IMG/VR virus record: IMGVR_UViG_3300007734_000701
Location: 1 to 45,646 of that record
Source of the DNA: a virus
Strand: one strand, 5' to 3'
Length of the DNA: 45,646 bases
The notes under the pieces are model-generated. The model was not told the DNA's origin, searched no databases, and saw nothing but the letters and a program-made list of their open reading frames with translations. Made by a program: the position numbers and the translations under genes. The number at the start of each line of letters is the position of its first letter. The first letter of the stretch is position 1. This document shows positions 43,019 to 45,646 of the stretch, piece by piece.

Positions 43019-43282
43019 ATGGCAAATAAAAATTTTAATGTAGAAGTTAAGGCAAAGCAGTGGGAACACCCAGAGAAACTTATTAAGAGATTCCTTAATA
43101 AGGTCAAGAAAGAAAGAATTGTTGAGGAGGTCAAGAACAGAGAGTTTTATGAGCCACCCTCGGTGAAGAAGGTTAAGGCAAGACATAGACGAAAGAAGGT
43201 CCTTCAAAAATTAAGAGCCGAAAGAGAAGCCGTAGATAATACGACCGAAAGACAGAAAAATAAGAAATCGCGATCTAATTAA
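43019..43282 (+). CDS. rpsU-like: Ribosomal protein bS21 homologue (phage-encoded)
   Basis: The start used is ATG at 43019 after AGAGGA; a GTG three bases earlier is also possible. The 87-residue product aligns along its length with bacterial bS21: an N-terminal strand (NFNVEVKAK), a helix matching the RRFKR region (LIKRFLNKVKKERIVEEVKN), the hallmark REFYEPPSVKK at 41-51 (E. coli: REFYEKPTTERK), and a Lys/Arg-rich helix (ARHRRKKVLQKLRAE). It has a 20-residue polar tail absent from E. coli bS21 (71 residues). bS21 binds the 30S platform next to the anti-Shine-Dalgarno sequence and helps initiation. Phage bS21 genes are known; here it sits among late head genes and could bias host ribosomes toward phage mRNAs (inference). 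Confidence 0.85.
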   Translation: MANKNFNVEVKAKQWEHPEKLIKRFLNKVKKERIVEEVKNREFYEPPSVKKVKARHRRKKVLQKLRAEREAVDNTTERQKNKKSRSN

Positions 43283-43302
43283 TAGAGATCAGGAGATAGA
43301 AC

Positions 43303-43725
43303 ATGGCGAATGAGACAATGCAATGGCCCAGCGCGGGCTTGGGGTCAGTAGGCTCATATCAAATGAGCGGCATCCCATATGCGTCATCTAGCATAACAGT
43401 CCCAGTCAACTCTTCTACTCCATTGTGTATACAATTTCCATATGTCGTCAAGTTTGTAACAATTGCAAATGTTGGCTCCTCTGTGCCATTCCGAGTTGGA
43501 TTTAGTGCAAAGGGAGTTTCTGGCTCGGCATCAAATTATTTTGTCGTACCATCCGGGTCATCGTATACGGGAGATTGGAGAATAGAGGACCTGTATCTTA
43601 TATCTGATACATCTGCCCAAAGTTCTGCTTCTATAATTGCTGGACTTACTCCAATTCCAAGAGGAGTACCTCCGTTGGGTTCCGCGACCGGAAACAACTG
43701 GTCGGGATCATCTGGAGTTGGATAA
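43303..43725 (+). CDS. Capsid decoration-like protein (140 aa)
   Basis: This 140-residue protein is beta-rich with Ser/Gly/Val: QWPSAGLGSVGSYQMSGIPY, then FPYVVKFVTIANVG, then VPFRVGFSAKGVSGSASNYF, ending in SASIIAGLTPIPRGV. I recall similar proteins near capsid genes of marine T4-like phages, often detected as virion proteins. A strong site (AGGAGATA) eight bases before ATG suggests abundance. A head decoration or outer-capsid role is likely, but not shown by a diagnostic motif. Confidence 0.6.
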   Translation: MANETMQWPSAGLGSVGSYQMSGIPYASSSITVPVNSSTPLCIQFPYVVKFVTIANVGSSVPFRVGFSAKGVSGSASNYFVVPSGSSYTGDWRIEDLYLISDTSAQSSASIIAGLTPIPRGVPPLGSATGNNWSGSSGVG

Positions 43726-43734
43726 TTATTTAAC
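43726..43734 (+). promoter_or_regulatory. Possible late promoter box (TTATTTAAC) ahead of the scaffold gene
   Basis: TTATTTAAC differs by two bases from CTATTTAAT and is followed directly by the strong site GGAG (43735-43738) and the ATG at 43747. The short distance (about 13 bases) would give a very short leader, so the box may instead be part of the previous gene's 3' end. The call is weak. Confidence 0.25.
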
Positions 43735-43746
43735 GGAGATAAAAAT

Positions 43747-45486
43747 ATGAGTTCATTGTTAGAACAGGCGATATTAGACGCTAAGGAGTTGAAGGAAGCG
43801 GCGGTAAGAAACGCTCAACAGGCTATTGTTGAGAAATATTCCTCGGAGTTCGAGGGGGAGATAGAACGTCTTCTGGAGCAGACAGAGGTTGCACCTCCCG
43901 TTGGTGATACAGCAGCTACGATTCCTCCTGCCGCTGCTGGTGCTGCACCAGCCATGCCAATGCCTCCAGTTGGAGCAACAGCTTCAACGCAGCCGGTTGA
44001 CCCAGAAAAGGCCAAGAACGATTCTGACAAAAAGTCAGACCTATTTGGCAAGCTTCAATATGCCTTTAAGGATGGAGAAATTATCGACGATAAGGCATAT
44101 CCCACCGGAGTTGTAGAAATAGATCTGGATTCTCTTTCAGAATTTGGGTTTGAAAACAACAAGAAGGAATCGGTCGATCAGATGGCACTTCAGGAACTAA
44201 GACAATTGATGAAGAAATCAAGATTAAAGGAAAACCTTGGATCCTCTAAGGATGACGAGTGGGAAGAAGTCGGTAGCGAGGACTTCCCATATGGCGGCGG
44301 AAATGATGAGGAGCTGGGAGATGACGAGAGGTCTCCTGAGACCTGTGAGGAATGCGGAGAAGGCAGGGAGGATTGTGCGTGTGCAGATCTCGAGGGGTAT
44401 GACGACGATGAAGATTCTCTTGAAGGGTTAGATGAATATCGTGGTGATAAGGTCTCTGGAGTAGATGAGGACGAGGAAGATTTAGACGACGATTTCGACT
44501 CTGATGAAGAGTTGGACGACGACTTTGGTGAGGAAGAAGACTCAGAAAGCGAAGAAAATTTTGAAATAGACTTTGATTCAGAACCGAACAGTGACAGAGT
44601 CAATCTGGGAGATGAGACCAGCGTTGAGGATGATGACTTTGATTCAGACGATGATTTTGACGACATAGATGATGACGAGGAAGGTTTTGACGACGATGAT
44701 ATCCTGCAAGAGGATGAACTCAACGAAGCTGCCAAGAAACAGTCTCTCGCGGTTGTTGTGCAGAAATTAATAAACATGCAGGGCAAGGTTGAGAAGAAGC
44801 ATCCTGGACTCGGAGCCGAACTTAAGTATATTATTGATATGGTGAAGGAACTAGACGACAAGGGAAAGAAGCCTGCTGCTGATAAGAAGACAACGGCTGC
44901 TTCCAAGGACAAGATTGATGAAGCCATTAAGCTTGACTGGAAGAGATCTGGACCTCGCTCTAAGTGGACTGGTGTAAACCCAGAAGAAGCAGAACATGAT
45001 GTAGAGCTCGCAAATCTACAGGCAGAAATCCAGGAAATGGAGCAGGAGGTTGAGACTCTTGAGGAATCAAATAAGAAACTTAAGGCCGGACTCGGAGAGT
45101 CAATTGCTCTCATAGAGAACGTAACCAAGGAAAATCAAAGATTATTAACAAAGATTTCTAGATATGAAAAAAATGTCAATGAATCGAGGTTTTTGAATCA
45201 TAGATTACTATATATAAATAAGGCATTAATGGACGGCTCCTTAAATGAGCGACAGAAAAACAAGATTGTTGAGTCCATCAATGGTGCGAAGACGACAGAA
45301 GAAGTAAAATTGCTTTACGAGACATTACAGAGCACAATGCGGGACGCAACAAGTAACAGTGGACCCAAATCATTGAGCGAGGCAGTTGAAAGACGTTCTT
45401 CTTCAATCCTTCTAAGAGCTTCCCGAGCGGAAGACAAACCGAAGGATGATTTTGCTGAACGTATGAAACGATTAGCGGGAATTTAA
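43747..45486 (+). CDS. 22: Acidic prohead scaffold/core protein (gp22 position)
   Basis: The 579-residue product is about twice the length of T4 gp22 (269). Layout: a helical N-terminus (residues 1-50), a Pro/Ala-rich linker (51-85), a short folded part, then a very acidic Asp/Glu segment at about 169-326. A helical coiled-coil C-terminal half follows (LQAEIQEMEQEVETLEES). Inside the acidic part a Cys cluster, Cys200-x2-Cys203-x6-Cys210-x-Cys212, could bind a metal. An acidic protein directly before the capsid gene fits the scaffold that the gp21 protease removes. The gp22 identity is inferred from place and composition. Confidence 0.7.
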   Translation: MSSLLEQAILDAKELKEAAVRNAQQAIVEKYSSEFEGEIERLLEQTEVAPPVGDTAATIPPAAAGAAPAMPMPPVGATASTQPVDPEKAKNDSDKKSDLFGKLQYAFKDGEIIDDKAYPTGVVEIDLDSLSEFGFENNKKESVDQMALQELRQLMKKSRLKENLGSSKDDEWEEVGSEDFPYGGGNDEELGDDERSPETCEECGEGREDCACADLEGYDDDEDSLEGLDEYRGDKVSGVDEDEEDLDDDFDSDEELDDDFGEEEDSESEENFEIDFDSEPNSDRVNLGDETSVEDDDFDSDDDFDDIDDDEEGFDDDDILQEDELNEAAKKQSLAVVVQKLINMQGKVEKKHPGLGAELKYIIDMVKELDDKGKKPAADKKTTAASKDKIDEAIKLDWKRSGPRSKWTGVNPEEAEHDVELANLQAEIQEMEQEVETLEESNKKLKAGLGESIALIENVTKENQRLLTKISRYEKNVNESRFLNHRLLYINKALMDGSLNERQKNKIVESINGAKTTEEVKLLYETLQSTMRDATSNSGPKSLSEAVERRSSSILLRASRAEDKPKDDFAERMKRLAGI

Positions 45487-45492
45487 ATATTC

Positions 45493-45500
45493 CATTTAAC
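45493..45500 (+). promoter_or_regulatory. Possible late promoter box (CATTTAAC) ahead of the capsid gene
   Basis: CATTTAAC resembles the CTATTTAAT boxes and lies 24 bases before the capsid ATG at 45525, with the strong site AAAGGAGATAAAAC between. As the capsid is the most abundant virion protein, a promoter here is expected, but the motif match is partial and the stretch is AT-rich. Confidence 0.3.
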
Positions 45501-45524
45501 TTTTATCAAAGGAGATAAAACATT

Positions 45525-45646
45525 ATGGCAAGTATAGTTGAAAGATTAACAGAAAATATTGTAGAAAGAAATCTCCTTCGTGAAGGCGCTGCTCTCTCAA
45601 AGAAATGGGAAAAGACAGGTCTACTTGAAGGAATCGATAGAGACTC
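45525..45646 (+). CDS. 23: Major capsid protein gp23-like, N-terminal part (truncated by window end)
   Basis: ATG at 45525 after the site AAAGGAGAT opens a frame that runs off the right edge; 40 full residues are visible. They read as an amphipathic N-terminus (MASIVERLTENIVERNLLRE) followed by AALSKKWEKTGLLEGIDRD. The K-W-E-x-T-G-L-L-E-G segment is typical of the N-terminal region of T4-type gp23 proteins, part of which the gp21 protease removes. Its place directly after the scaffold gene is the standard T4 order. The rest of the gene is outside the window. Confidence 0.85.
   Translation, partial: MASIVERLTENIVERNLLREGAALSKKWEKTGLLEGIDRD

Noticed and set aside
44190-45128. Long minus-strand open frame (312 codons) opposite the scaffold gene
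   Set aside because: It is the mirror of the Asp/Glu-rich coding sequence, which reads as a Ser-rich frame in reverse. It lacks a ribosome binding site and would be the only minus-strand gene in the window.
1-45646. tRNA genes, CRISPR arrays, insertion sequences, att sites
   Set aside because: Intergenic gaps are all below 50 bases and no cloverleaf, direct-repeat array, transposase or integrase was seen.

Overview
The window is one contiguous piece of a tailed, contractile-tail (T4-superfamily, myovirus) bacteriophage genome. All forty genes called here lie on the + strand, packed with gaps below 50 bases and many ATGA/TAATG overlaps. The hallmark T4-type proteins are present: baseplate wedge gp25 and gp6, large terminase gp17, portal gp20, prohead protease gp21, an acidic scaffold in the gp22 position and the start of major capsid protein gp23. 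The DNA looks AT-rich by eye and arginine is mostly AGA. Shine-Dalgarno sites such as AGGAGG and GGAGAT show that the host is a bacterium. The sequence does not identify the host further. No tRNA, CRISPR array, insertion sequence or integrase was seen.

Layout. Bases 1-26377 form a tail/baseplate module: a truncated first gene, a large protein with an M15-type peptidase domain, a spike-like protein, two large unknowns, gp25, gp6, then a run of large beta-rich proteins (one DNRLRE-like, one with LamG-like domains, one of 1482 residues). Five further structural proteins follow, including two pairs that share domains. Bases 26390-30971 are a coupled DNA-processing cassette: a RuvC-like resolvase, a T4 gp61-type primase, and a single 1047-residue polypeptide joining gp47 (Mre11/SbcD nuclease) to gp46 (Rad50/SbcC ATPase). 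Bases 30994-33043 hold two small membrane/secreted proteins, a 51-residue Gly/Pro/Lys-rich protein, a zinc-knuckle protein and an unknown. Bases 33040-45646 are the packaging and head module: terminase, portal, two unknowns, an inserted block of fibre/decoration-like genes, protease, a homologue of ribosomal protein bS21, a decoration-like protein, the scaffold and the start of the capsid gene.

The most interesting content is (1) a phage-encoded bS21 homologue placed among the late head genes, suggesting that the phage modifies host ribosomes while virion proteins are made; (2) the gp47-gp46 fusion next to a RuvC-like resolvase and a primase; (3) a recurrent CTATTTA-type element followed by a strong GGAGATA-type ribosome binding site ahead of several virion genes, a candidate late-promoter/leader signature; (4) a fibre gene whose central domain has foreign arginine codon use; and (5) a hairpin covering the start of the gene after the fusion. 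Functional calls rest on motif recognition by eye; no database search was run.
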